64,000 nucleotides of DNA from Streptomyces caniscabiei (GTDB lineage Bacteria > Actinomycetota > Actinomycetes > Streptomycetales > Streptomycetaceae): positions 1-64,000 of the forward strand of contig NZ_JABXWI010000008.1 in NCBI RefSeq assembly GCF_014930365.1, written 5' to 3'. This document shows, one piece after another, positions 7,626 through 16,058 of the stretch. The position numbers were made by a program, and so were the translations under genes. The number at the start of each line of letters is the position of its first letter. Within the stretch, counting starts at the first letter, position 1. Under the pieces are notes generated by a model. It was not told where the DNA came from and made no database searches. It saw nothing but the letters and a program-made list of their open reading frames with translations.

Positions 7626-8180
7626 ATGTCGTTGCGTCATGGCTTCAAGGCTGAAGCCAACCGCTTGGCGGTGCAGATGCGGAGGGAGTTGGGGCTCCAC
7701 CCCGCCGCACCACTTGCGCCTGCGCAACTCGCTGAACACTTGGCGATCCCGATCAAGACCTTCAGCTCGGCAATCGCGCATGACGCTCGCATCGAGCGAC
7801 TCCTCACGACCGAGCGGGAATCCCTGAGCGCCCTCACTGTGCACGCAGGGCCACGCCGCGAGATCTGGGTGAACGACTCCCATGATCCGGGACGTCAAAA
7901 CAGCTCAGCCGATCATGAGATCGCCCATGCTCTCCTGATGCATCCACCCGGTCCGGCGCTTGACCTTCTCGGTTGTCGGCACTGGGACGGTGAGATCGAA
8001 GGGGAAGCGGATTGGCTGGCGGGAAATCTCCTCATCACAAACGAAGCGGCCTGGTCCATCGCCAGGAAGGGGATGAGTCCTGAGACCGCGATGCTCGCAT
8101 ACGGAGTCAGCAGGAGCATGCTGACCTGGCGCATGAATATGAGCGGTGCGAACGCCCGTCGAGGCCGATCGGCTAGTTGA
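7626..8180 (+). CDS. ImmA/IrrE-family zinc metallopeptidase, CapP-like
   Basis: 184 residues with a central HEIAH zinc motif (SADHEIAHALLMH, about residue 98) and a downstream glutamate-rich segment (GEIEGEADWLAGNLL) that supplies the third ligand in this family. The C-terminal region predicts helices (SPETAMLAYGVSRSMLTWRM). Members cleave a partner XRE repressor on a stress signal, and here the partner would be the upstream XRE protein, giving induction of the CBASS operon. The two genes are 11 bp apart. GGGGAGC precedes the ATG. Confidence 0.85.
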   Translation: MSLRHGFKAEANRLAVQMRRELGLHPAAPLAPAQLAEHLAIPIKTFSSAIAHDARIERLLTTERESLSALTVHAGPRREIWVNDSHDPGRQNSSADHEIAHALLMHPPGPALDLLGCRHWDGEIEGEADWLAGNLLITNEAAWSIARKGMSPETAMLAYGVSRSMLTWRMNMSGANARRGRSAS

Positions 8181-8495
8181 AACCTCTCCTCCCGTGTGTA
8201 GACGCTGATCGTCCGTTCGGGCTTATCTGTGGCGAGGTGATGTCCTGAGAGATTAGGGACAGCGCCCGCGGTGTAGGGCGCCTGGTGCGGGACGTCAGAG
8301 GCGCTGATCATGACGCCGGTGTGGAGGTCTGTGCGCCCTTTCTTGCGGCCGCCTGCCGTCGGTGCGATGGTGCGCGTCGCTGGGGCGGTCGATGTGGTTG
8401 GTCAGCCTGGGCTGGGGAGAGTCGAGGGCGCCGATCTCCGCGAGTCGGCGACCGGTGTGCTGGGAGGTAACGGGTTGACTCCCAGGCCGGTCGCC
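8181..8495. other. Gap with no recognised gene
   Basis: 315 bp between the protease gene and the convergent cysteine-rich protein gene. Short open frames exist on both strands but none has family features or a good ribosome site. No strong hairpin was seen. Confidence 0.5.
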
Positions 8496-9569
8496 TCAGC
8501 TCTCGGGATCCGCGACAGCGTCAGATCGGCTGGCTGCCCGCTGCTTCTCATTGCCCTTGGCCGATAGCTCCCAGTGCAGATCTCCTGAAGCGGGGGCCAT
8601 GCTCCAGGAGGTCAGGAAGGTTGCCAATCGGTCGAGCACGGGGACCAGAGCATCAGGAACGAGTCCACACTCACGCGCGATCCGGTCCATGTCGGCGCAC
8701 CCGCGACCCGTCGAGAAGTCGGTGTGCGCCGCAAGGCAGAGGACGGTCAGCCGCAGAGACGGGTCGCCGACGTCTCCACAGCCACCTCGCCCCATACGCA
8801 GCGCCCAGTCGGCAGCGCTCCTGCGGTCTGGACGTGCGGGGCTCTGAGTAAACAACACGCCGTCGAGGATGTGGGCGCCTGCCATCCTGTCGGCAGAACC
8901 CGGGGCAGCTGGCCTTCTGCGGAGCCATCGGGCCTGCTCCAGTTCACGCCACGGGAGCGGATTGGGGCCAAGGCGAAGACTGCGTAGGACCCCAGTCGGC
9001 AGCCGGACCTCCCCCTTGGAGTCCATGCGCAGTGCACACTGCACGGCCAGCAGTCGGGTTGCGGCCCCCGTGTGGCTCGGGAGGGCCGCGGCCAAGTAGC
9101 TGAGCATCTCCCGCACGCGAATCTGGTCGCCCGGCCCTCTGGATCGTCGTTGCCGACGCCGCGAGGCTCTGCCTGACGCTGCCACGGCCACGTGCAGGAA
9201 TGTTTCCGGAACCACGGCGGCCTGCGCCGTCACCGACGCGCAGGCCGTACAGGCGTCAGCAAGACGCCAGAGCCGTCCTCCCCGCTCGCGGGCGAGGAGC
9301 AGACGGACGGGGCCGGCACAGCCGCGGTGACGGGGATGCCAACGGCACCCTCGCTCGTGGCACTCGCAGGTGCGCATGTATGACGGCAGGGCGTCGTTCC
9401 GGGCATGTCCGGCCAGATGCTCGAGCGCTGCGGAGCGCGCGGATACGTCGGCGAGCAGCACGCCCCGGTGGTCGCACTGCTGACACACAAGCTGCGGTCC
9501 GCCAGAACCTGGCCGCAGCTCAACAGTCCAGGCACGCCGCGCTGCCGAGCGTGTTGTGCAAAGCCTCAT
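8496..9569 (-). CDS. Cysteine-rich protein of unknown function, paired with a divergent XRE regulator
   Basis: 357 residues. The N-terminal half carries zinc-binding-like groups: LVCQQCDHRG, then TCECHERGCRWHPRHRGCAGPV and ACTACASV. A basic linker (SGRASRRRQRRSRG) leads to a helical C-terminal domain with SYLAAALPSHTGAATRLLAVQCALR, which looks like a DNA- or protein-contacting region. I do not recognise a named family; proteins of this build occur beside small XRE regulators in Streptomyces accessory regions. ATG 9569 follows GGGAGGAG. Its promoter region holds the three-copy operator, so it is probably the target of the divergent regulator. Confidence 0.6.
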   Translation of the reverse strand: MRLCTTRSAARRAWTVELRPGSGGPQLVCQQCDHRGVLLADVSARSAALEHLAGHARNDALPSYMRTCECHERGCRWHPRHRGCAGPVRLLLARERGGRLWRLADACTACASVTAQAAVVPETFLHVAVAASGRASRRRQRRSRGPGDQIRVREMLSYLAAALPSHTGAATRLLAVQCALRMDSKGEVRLPTGVLRSLRLGPNPLPWRELEQARWLRRRPAAPGSADRMAGAHILDGVLFTQSPARPDRRSAADWALRMGRGGCGDVGDPSLRLTVLCLAAHTDFSTGRGCADMDRIARECGLVPDALVPVLDRLATFLTSWSMAPASGDLHWELSAKGNEKQRAASRSDAVADPES

Positions 9570-9641
9570 AGGGCGCGCGCTCCTCCCAATCCTGCTTCCG
9601 CGCTCGTTGTCTGCTCAAGAGAGCGGCGGCCGCACACGGTA

Positions 9642-9723
9642 GTGCAGACCTCTGCCCTCGCGCCCGCGCTGCGACCTGGAGAAATAGGGCAGAGGTCTGC
9701 ACTGACAGGGCAGGGGTCTGCCC
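9642..9723. promoter_or_regulatory. Three-copy operator in a divergent promoter region
   Basis: GTGCAGACCTCTGCCCT (9642-9658) is repeated as its exact inverted complement at 9686-9702 and again as AGGGCAGGGGTCTGCCC at 9707-9723. The core of each is a palindrome GCAGA-NN-TCTGC (third copy imperfect). It lies between two divergent genes, one an XRE regulator. Confidence 0.75.
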
Positions 9724-9737
9724 CGTCGGATGGTCGG

Positions 9738-10001
9738 GTGACGATCTTTCCGCCCGATCCGGACTTCGAGGCGCTCCGCCTGGAGCTTGCGCGCCTGCGG
9801 GCGGCCCGAGGATGGAGCTATGACGAGCTCGCCGCCCGTAGTGGGCTCGCCAGACGGACTCTTATCGAGATTGAGCAAGGCCGCACGATCGGGACTCTGA
9901 AATCCTGGCACGCCCTCGCGCACGCCCTGAGCACCCCTGTCGACGGCCTCTTCGCCACCCTGTGCAACGGACACGAGCCTCCCGAGCAACCCGACGACTG
10001 A
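9738..10001 (+). CDS. Small XRE-family transcriptional regulator
   Basis: 87 residues that are almost entirely one XRE helix-turn-helix: LRAARGWSYDELAARSGLARRTLIEIEQGRTIGTLKSWHALAHAL. GTG 9738 is chosen because family sequence begins at TIFPPDPDFEALRLELARL; the open frame further upstream runs through the operator and lacks features. It probably binds the three-copy operator directly ahead and controls itself and the divergent cysteine-rich protein gene. Confidence 0.75.
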   Translation: MTIFPPDPDFEALRLELARLRAARGWSYDELAARSGLARRTLIEIEQGRTIGTLKSWHALAHALSTPVDGLFATLCNGHEPPEQPDD

Positions 10002-10159
10002 CCGCTTTCAGGTCGAAGTTCACCAACGCTCGAACGGGTGACTCCACGTGAACGCACGATCGCATCCTCGAAAACCAGTCTCACCAGATGCGGCACTTCG
10101 GGGGACACGCACGGTACTGGCGACGGCTGGGCGGCGTGTCGACTGACAGATTCGCTCGC

Positions 10160-11010
10160 ATGCACTCCACACCCCCTTCTCCGCAGCGCTGGGATGGCAG
10201 CCGCGTCCATGTCCGTGCGAGGCGTTCCCTACGCGTCAGCAACGACAGCGCCAGTCGTCTCTTGCGATGCGGTCAGAGTGACCGCTGCCGGGACTGCGGC
10301 AACCGCATCGAGTGGTATCACCGCACCAACGCGCGGCCCATCCGCCTGCACCCTCACGAGCTGCCGGCCGAGAGGGTGCCCGCCACCTGCCAATGGCACG
10401 TCAGCTGCGGCGTCGCTCATCCGTCGGGCGACGGCAGCGGGTGGTGCCGCCTGCCCCACGCCAGGCTGTGCCCTGCCCGTCACGATCTTCCGGCTGTACC
10501 CGAATTGGCAGGACTGCGCCGCGCTCTGGCAGTCAACACCCGCCGCCTGATCGACAGCGGTGCATTCGTTCCTCCACCCACCCACCCGGCCGAACACTGC
10601 AGCCCCGCCGATGGCTACCTGTCGGCCGACCCGCCCCGTCGTCCAACTCCTTGTACATCCGCTATCTCGCCAACCGCCCGGTGGACGAGATCCAGTGCGT
10701 CGCCCAGACCCGTCGCCGCCGCCGCTGCACAAGTCCTCTGCTCACAGCCGAGACTCAGGCAGGCGTCTGGACCCTCGTGCCCGTCCCCACAAGGCACGGT
10801 CAGCTTTCTCTGGCTGGAACAGTCATGGCCGTCTACGCGCTCACTGGCCTGCCTTATGCCGAGCAGTTGCGTTGGAGGGCTCAACGCTGCCCCGAACACG
10901 CCGCAATTCCCACAGCTGCAGACGTGGTGGTGACCGAGTGGGAGTCCTTCGATCCCCTCATCCACCACGAACACATCCACGCCCGGCTCCCGACGCCAAG
11001 CGCCTGGTAG
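10160..11010 (+). pseudogene. DUF6083-domain protein gene with two frameshifts
   Basis: Family-like sequence starts at ATG 10160 and runs through CRDCGNRIEWYHRTNARPIRLHPHELP and WHVSCGVAHPSGDGSGWCRL to about 10600. It then continues as RPVVQLL in a second frame near 10625-10645, and as LYIRYLANRPVDEIQCVAQTRRR and LPYAEQLRWRAQRCPEHAA in a third frame to the stop at 11010. Streptomyces DUF6083 proteins carry these blocks in one frame, in this order, and have no known function. Either the gene is decaying or there are two sequence errors. The C-terminal WESFDPLIHHEHIHARLP is intact. Confidence 0.7.
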
Positions 11011-11034
11011 TCGGAACAGGAAGGCGACACGACC

Positions 11035-11544
11035 GTGACAGCGCACCACGCGATTGAGATCACCCTGACCCGGCCTGCCACCGACTGTGAACTGCGTCGT
11101 GCTCGTCGTGTCGTGGCTCTGGCCAGAAACAACGACTGCACCCGACTGCTGACTCTGCAACGCGCAAAGACTCCAGGGCGTGCGCTGCGAACGCTTCGGC
11201 GTCGACTCGATGCCGTATTGCCCATTGATGTCCTGACTACCCATTACCCAGACAGAGAGGGCTGTGTCCTGCTGAACCTCGCTCTCAGTCACCACGCCCG
11301 CGCCACCCTCGGCCGGGCTGCGGAAGCCTGCGGCCAACGGCCCCGGGACTTCTTGAGGCAGAGCGTGACCGACGCTGTTGCCCAGCACAAAGAAGATCGC
11401 GTCCGCCGGCTGGTGACTCAGTTCGAGGGGATGTTGGCCCTGCACTCCCCGGAAGAACTCCTGGCCTGTGCAGCGAGCACCTTCCTCAGTCATGACAACC
11501 GTCTGCCCAGCGGCCGCAGTCAGTCCTGCTCCACCCCTTCTTGA
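11035..11544 (+). CDS. Hypothetical protein translationally linked to a helicase
   Basis: A 169-residue protein from GTG 11035, not recognised. It is rich in arginine and histidine and mostly predicted helical (ATDCELRRARRVVALARNNDCTRLLTLQRAK; HARATLGRAAEACGQRPRDFLRQSVTDAVAQH), without membrane segments or cofactor motifs. Its stop overlaps the GAGGAG ribosome site of the helicase gene, whose GTG lies 10 bp on, so the two are probably made together and may act together on nucleic acid. Confidence 0.55.
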   Translation: MTAHHAIEITLTRPATDCELRRARRVVALARNNDCTRLLTLQRAKTPGRALRTLRRRLDAVLPIDVLTTHYPDREGCVLLNLALSHHARATLGRAAEACGQRPRDFLRQSVTDAVAQHKEDRVRRLVTQFEGMLALHSPEELLACAASTFLSHDNRLPSGRSQSCSTPS

Positions 11545-11554
11545 GGAGCCCTTT

Positions 11555-13099
11555 GTGCCCATCCCGACCGACGAGCAGGTCCAAGCCTCCGACACCTTCC
11601 GAGCAGGGCACCACCTTGTTCTGCAGGCGGGGGCGGGTACCGGCAAGACCACCACCCTCGCGATGCTCGCCGCCAGCACAAAACGACGCGGTCGCTACCT
11701 CGCTTTCAACAAGGACATCGCTCGCGTCGCCGCTGATCGTTTCCCCCGAACGGTGATGTGCAAGACCGCCCACGCAACGGCGTACGCAGCACTCGGCCAC
11801 CGCTATGCCGGCCGACTCAACGGCCCTCGCCAGCCTGCCTGGAAGACCGGCCAAGCGCTCGGTATCACCCGGCCCATCCGCATCGGCGATCACGAGATCA
11901 GCCACAAGACGCTCTCCCACACGGTGCTACGCGCCGTGAAACGCTTCTGCTACTCCGCAGACCGTGCTCTGGCCCAACAGCATGTGCCGCACCTTCGCCG
12001 CCTGACAACGCGGGCCGAGCACGCCCAACTCGTTGACGAAGTACTACCGTTTGCAGCCAAGGCATGGGCCGACCTGCACATGTTCGACCAGGGCGAGGTC
12101 CGCTTCGAACACGACCACTACCTGAAGATGTGGGCCCTGACCCAACCCAAGATCGAAGCGGACTTCCTCTTCCTCGATGAAGCCCAGGACACCAACCCTG
12201 TTCTAGAACACGTTTTCAACGCCCAGCGAGACCACGCCCAACTTGTCATGGTCGGCGACTCGGCCCAAGCCATCTACGGATGGCGCGGCGCCCGCGATGT
12301 GATGACCGACTTCGACGCCGCCGCTCTCACTCTGACTCGCTCCTTCCGCTTCGGCCCTCTCCTCGCCGAACAAGCCAACCGCTGGCTCGAACTCGCGCAG
12401 GCACCCATCCGCCTGACCGGAAGCGAGACCATTCCCACCGAGGTCGGAGACGTGGCCAACCCGGATGCAGTGCTGTGCCGCACCAACATCGGCGCCATGG
12501 CCGAAGTCATGCGCCTCCTCTCCGAGGGGAGCCGCGTCGCGCTGGCACGCGGAGGGCACACGCTCGCCTCGCTGGCGCTCGCCGCTCGCGACCTCAAGGA
12601 AGGACGCCGCACCAGCCACCCCGAACTCGTCCTCTTCGCCTCCTGGGGCGAAGTACAGGACTATGCAACCTACGATCCGGCAGGAGGCGATCTCCAGCCC
12701 TTTGTAGACCTCGTTGATACGCACGGTCCCGACGCCATCCTGGCCGCAGTCGACGAACTCACCGACGAGGACCATGCCGACGTGACCGTGTCTACAGCTC
12801 ATAAGGCCAAGGGACGTGAATGGGCAACCGTCCGGATCGGCGACGACTTTCCACCTCCCAAGGACACCGACCAACAAGACGCCGAGGGCCGTCCCATCCC
12901 GGAACCCGTCAACGACACTGACGCCCGCCTCGCATACGTCGCCGTCACGCGTGCACGCTGCCGACTCGACCTAGGCGGATTGTCCTGGATCGACACACAT
13001 CCTGCGGCTTCAAGTGCTACGGCAATTGCGGAACTCAACCCAGCGCACCGCTCCCAGCAACCACCCCGCACGCCGAGTACCACGAGTTGTAGGGCTTGA
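11555..13099 (+). CDS. UvrD/Rep-type superfamily 1 helicase
   Basis: A 514-residue SF1 helicase. Motifs in order: Walker A GAGTGKTTTLA (about residue 26), Ia-like YLAFNKDIA, Walker B FLFLDEAQDTNP, motif III VMVGDSAQAIYGWRGA, motif IV-like TRSFRFG, motif V STAHKAKGREW, and motif VI AYVAVTRARCRL. All ATPase motifs are intact. It is shorter than UvrD proper (about 720) and lacks large 1B/2B insertions. Compact stand-alone helicases of this type occur in plasmids, integrative elements and defence islands, which suits the accessory surroundings. GTG 11555 follows GAGGAG. Confidence 0.85.
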   Translation: MPIPTDEQVQASDTFRAGHHLVLQAGAGTGKTTTLAMLAASTKRRGRYLAFNKDIARVAADRFPRTVMCKTAHATAYAALGHRYAGRLNGPRQPAWKTGQALGITRPIRIGDHEISHKTLSHTVLRAVKRFCYSADRALAQQHVPHLRRLTTRAEHAQLVDEVLPFAAKAWADLHMFDQGEVRFEHDHYLKMWALTQPKIEADFLFLDEAQDTNPVLEHVFNAQRDHAQLVMVGDSAQAIYGWRGARDVMTDFDAAALTLTRSFRFGPLLAEQANRWLELAQAPIRLTGSETIPTEVGDVANPDAVLCRTNIGAMAEVMRLLSEGSRVALARGGHTLASLALAARDLKEGRRTSHPELVLFASWGEVQDYATYDPAGGDLQPFVDLVDTHGPDAILAAVDELTDEDHADVTVSTAHKAKGREWATVRIGDDFPPPKDTDQQDAEGRPIPEPVNDTDARLAYVAVTRARCRLDLGGLSWIDTHPAASSATAIAELNPAHRSQQPPRTPSTTSCRA

Positions 13100-13150
13100 T
13101 CGATTTCGCAGCTTCGGGGACCAAGGCCGCGCCGACCCGGCACGCGGCTG

Positions 13151-14002
13151 GTGGAAGACTCGCACTTGGTTGGCAGCCTCCACATCGATGCGTGTCAGAC
13201 GTGCCTTGAAAGGCTCATGGACATCGCGGCCGACCCCCGCGAGATTGCTCTGGCACGGCAGGACGCCATCACCGGTGCCCGCAACCTGGTCGTCGACCTC
13301 CCGGTCGAAGTACAACGGCGCACGTTCCTACTGGCCATGGAGTATGCACTAGGAAGGCGGGATGGAAGCCACCTCGACGGACGAGTGACCAGTAGTCCCC
13401 ACCCGCTCAGCTCGTTCAAGTTCTCCGGCGGTTCGGCGTCGCTCCGCGGAAAGGGGCTACGGCTGGCTGAGGTGTCCGCCACTGACCCCGAGGACCACGT
13501 CTGGGTACGCGACCAGGCAATCAGTCTGCTCTCCGAACAGGACACCGAGATCCTTCATGATGCAGCCATGACGCTGTCTCAACTCCCGCACGACGTTAAG
13601 TCGCGGATTGGTCTCGCCATCCTTGTCGCATACAGTTACGTCGGTGTTTGCCAGGCGGGCGCGGTCCTCTGCATGCGTCATCCCTCTCAGCACCGGTAGA
13701 CGATCCTGCAGTTGGCGCGTGGCGGAGACTTTCGTGTGCGCCGCGTCTTGGCGGAAGCGGCAGCTCTAGCGGCCCAGAAAGCAGCCGAACTATCCGCAGA
13801 TGTCCTACAAATCCTCGCCCGCGACGTCCGGCACAGCGTTCGCGCAGCCTCCATCGGTGCCCGGTACTGGAAGCGAGGAGTGCCTCGCTGGTTCCTTCCT
13901 ACACCCGACAACACGGAGCACGAGGCCGCCGAGCGCCTTCCGCGGGGGGTGTTCCGCACGCTGTACCAGTCCAGTCTCTTCTCCCTCCCGTGCCCGGCCT
14001 GA
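13151..14002 (+). pseudogene. Interrupted helical-repeat-like gene with an in-frame amber codon
   Basis: Two open segments, 13151-13699 and 13700-14002, are in the same frame, separated only by TAG at 13697-13699. The second segment resumes as TILQLARGGDFRVRRVLAEAAALAAQKAAELSADVLQILARDVRHSVRAA, whose spacing resembles HEAT-type repeats (DFRVRRVLAEAA, DVRHSVRAA). The first has similar helical blocks (DPEDHVWVRDQAISLL; DVKSRIGLAIL). A single CAG-to-TAG change would explain the break. No convincing ribosome site precedes GTG 13151. Sequencing error or suppression are alternatives. Confidence 0.45.
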
Positions 14003-14252
14003 TATGCGGGCGGCGGGCCAACCGTATAGGTGTATGTGCAGGTCATCGAAGAGGTCGCGCCGCGCTGGGCAAGCGCTGCCGTGGGCATGAGCGTCCGCGT
14101 GTCCCGTCTCCCGCTGGCCGCCTAGATCACAGCTCGACGACGTCGTGACCGCAACGATGACGGAGGCCTGCACAGCGCTGGCCGCCACACCACGGCCCGT
14201 GACGGCGCGGATGTCCGGGCCTTGCTGGACCAGGCGCCGAGGGGCGCGGAGA

Positions 14253-14696
14253 TCACTCTCCCGGGTTCTGCCCCGCCGGAAGCTGGCGTGGGTGCGGATG
14301 GGGGTGCGGGTGCGCGTGGCGGCGCGGATTGATCGTGCCCGACGCCAGCTCGTCCGCCGTCAACGGGGCGGCGTGGTAAGGGCCTTCGTGAGCAACGACG
14401 GGTGAGCGTTTCTTGGCCAGTTCCGGGTGGCGTTCCTCCAGCGCCGCGCGTGCGTCGAGGGTGCGGCGCCAGTGCGCGATGTACTCGGTGTTGCCCTGGT
14501 GGGTCCCGTCCCAGGACTTGGGCGCGGCGTCGGCGGTTGCGGGCAGCCGCGCCTGGCCGAGCAGGGCAGCGCCTGCGGAGGGCAGGCGCCTGGTCGGCCG
14601 GCCGCAGGCGGCGCATGGGGGCGGGGGCGCGTCGGGGCCGCTGACCATCGCCTCGAAGCGGGTGCCGCACGCGCAGGCGTAGTCGTAGATTCGCAT
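14253..14696 (-). CDS. FmdB-type zinc-ribbon protein
   Basis: 147 residues beginning MRIYDYACACGTRFEAM and continuing to CAACGRPTRRLPSA, the CxC...CxxC zinc ribbon of FmdB-family proteins. The family often accompanies amidase, nitrile or formamide genes and may act as regulator or metallochaperone. A longer C-terminal part than usual follows (WDGTHQGNTEYIAHWRRTLDARAALEERHPELAK), ending in a histidine/proline run (HPHPHPHPR) that could bind metal. It is the last gene of operon A, 53 bp after the lactonase gene, a fitting place for a protein that serves a metalloenzyme. Confidence 0.75.
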   Translation of the reverse strand: MRIYDYACACGTRFEAMVSGPDAPPPPCAACGRPTRRLPSAGAALLGQARLPATADAAPKSWDGTHQGNTEYIAHWRRTLDARAALEERHPELAKKRSPVVAHEGPYHAAPLTADELASGTINPRRHAHPHPHPHPRQLPAGQNPGE

Positions 14697-14749
14697 GGTG
14701 ACCGTCCTTGGGCCGGGGGCAGGCGATGCCCGCCCCCGGCGGTGTGTCA

Positions 14750-15562
14750 TCAGGAGTAGAAGGCGGGGGTGACCTTGAGCTGGGTGATCTGCTCCTCGTC
14801 GTGCCCGAACACCACAGTGGCGTTGGTCCGCTCGGCGATGCTGCGGATCTTCTCCACCGAGGCGAACCACTTTCGGCTGTCGTACACGACTCCGGCACCG
14901 ACCGACGGGGGGCCGTAGTTCTCGGAGCGGTAGACGGCGTCCGACGTGAAGATCATGGTGCCGCTGTCGGGGAGGTCGACCTGCAGGGACATGGTGCCCC
15001 AGGTGTGGCCGGGGGTCTGCAGCAGGGTGACCCCGGGCAGGATCTCGGTGTCGCCCTCGACCGTCTCGAAGTTCAGTCCCGCATAGTCGTTCTTCACGTG
15101 GGCGCCGAGGTTGTACCCCTCGAAGCCGAAGGCGCCTTCGTACTCGTCCTTGCTGCAGATGACCCTCGTGCGTGGAGCGTCGTTCCACAGGTCGGCCTGG
15201 CCGGCGTGGTCGAAGTGCAGGTGGGACAGGACGAGATGATCGATGTCGTGGGGCTCGTAGCCGAGTTGCTCCAGCCGCGAGTCCAGCCACTGGTCCTCGG
15301 TGACCTCATCGACGGGGAAGTACTCCTGCAGGCCTGTCGGGGCCCAGCGGGTCTCCCAGTCGCGGGGCACACCGGCGTCCCAGAGCAGCTTGCCCTCGGG
15401 GTGGTCGATGAACACGCAGTGCGTGGGCACGCCGACCCACTGCGCGGGTCTGTTCTTCTCCGCGCGCGACGCCATCACCCTGGAAGGGTCCAGGAGCAGC
15501 CAGGTGAGGTCGGCGTGCATGGTGCCGGTCGGCAGGATCTGCAGCTTGATGTTGTCCGGCAT
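14750..15562 (-). CDS. Metallo-beta-lactamase-fold lactonase, AHL-lactonase family
   Basis: 270 residues with the dinuclear zinc motif HLHFDHAG (about residue 110), QTPGHTWGTMSL, FTSDAVY and FGHDEEQ, the ligand set of AHL-lactonase-like hydrolases. It would open a lactone ring in the cytosol. It is not necessarily a quorum-quenching enzyme: its operon partners are ADH, SDR and an ABM monooxygenase, so a catabolic lactone is more likely. GAGGAC precedes ATG 15562. A distant relative sits at 28096-28920 in the same island. Confidence 0.85.
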   Translation of the reverse strand: MPDNIKLQILPTGTMHADLTWLLLDPSRVMASRAEKNRPAQWVGVPTHCVFIDHPEGKLLWDAGVPRDWETRWAPTGLQEYFPVDEVTEDQWLDSRLEQLGYEPHDIDHLVLSHLHFDHAGQADLWNDAPRTRVICSKDEYEGAFGFEGYNLGAHVKNDYAGLNFETVEGDTEILPGVTLLQTPGHTWGTMSLQVDLPDSGTMIFTSDAVYRSENYGPPSVGAGVVYDSRKWFASVEKIRSIAERTNATVVFGHDEEQITQLKVTPAFYS

Positions 15563-15642
15563 GGTTCACGTCCTCAAAGTCCGTGGCGGGGACGGGGGTG
15601 GAGTGTTCTTGGAGGTTCGCGCTGTGCGGGTGGCCGCGCCGG

Positions 15643-15969
15643 TCACGGGCGTTCTCCCGTGCCCGCGTAGACCCGTACGGTGCGGGCTGCGAGCCGCGGA
15701 ATGATCTCGGTCTTGCCAATGGTCTCGAAGTGCTCGGACTTCAGGTGGGCGTCGAAGCCGGCGGCGTCCACGTACCGCTCCAGGACGACCACGTGGGCCG
15801 GATCTTCCGCGTCGCGGAAGAACTCGTAGCTGATGTTGGCCGGTTCGGTCCGGCTTGCCGCGGCGAGGCGTGCGAGGTGTCCGAGCACCACTTCCTCGGT
15901 GCCTTCCCGCAGCCGGTAGTCGGCGATGACCTGGAATCGTGCGACCTGCTGGGCGTCGATGCCCATCAT
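15643..15969 (-). CDS. ABM-domain protein, putative quinol monooxygenase (YgiN-like)
   Basis: A 108-residue dimeric alpha/beta-barrel protein. Typical signs are VIADYRLREGTEEVVLGHLARLAAASRTEPANISYEFFRD, VVVLERYVDAAGFDAHLKSEHF and a C-terminal strand. Members are cofactor-free oxygenases on quinols and aromatics, or non-catalytic dimers. The start is one of two adjacent ATGs (15969 or 15966) behind AGGGGAG. It lies in operon A between SDR and lactonase, and a paralogue is at 20273-20563 in operon C. Confidence 0.8.
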   Translation of the reverse strand: MMGIDAQQVARFQVIADYRLREGTEEVVLGHLARLAAASRTEPANISYEFFRDAEDPAHVVVLERYVDAAGFDAHLKSEHFETIGKTEIIPRLAARTVRVYAGTGERP

Positions 15970-16058
15970 GGCGTTCTCCCCTGGCAGTCTTCTGTGTTTG
16001 TTGTCCGTGCGATCAAGGCGCCTGCCAAGCCCGGACGACTCGACGGGCACGGTCGAGG

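Noticed and set aside
14122..15290. Alternative frames over the lactonase and zinc-ribbon genes
   Set aside because: They read as arginine/proline-rich shadows; the lactonase and FmdB-type frames carry intact motifs.
14750..15562. Dedicated quorum-quenching AHL lactonase
   Set aside because: The family fits, but neighbours are catabolic enzymes and no acyl-homoserine lactone system is present; a catabolic lactone is more likely.
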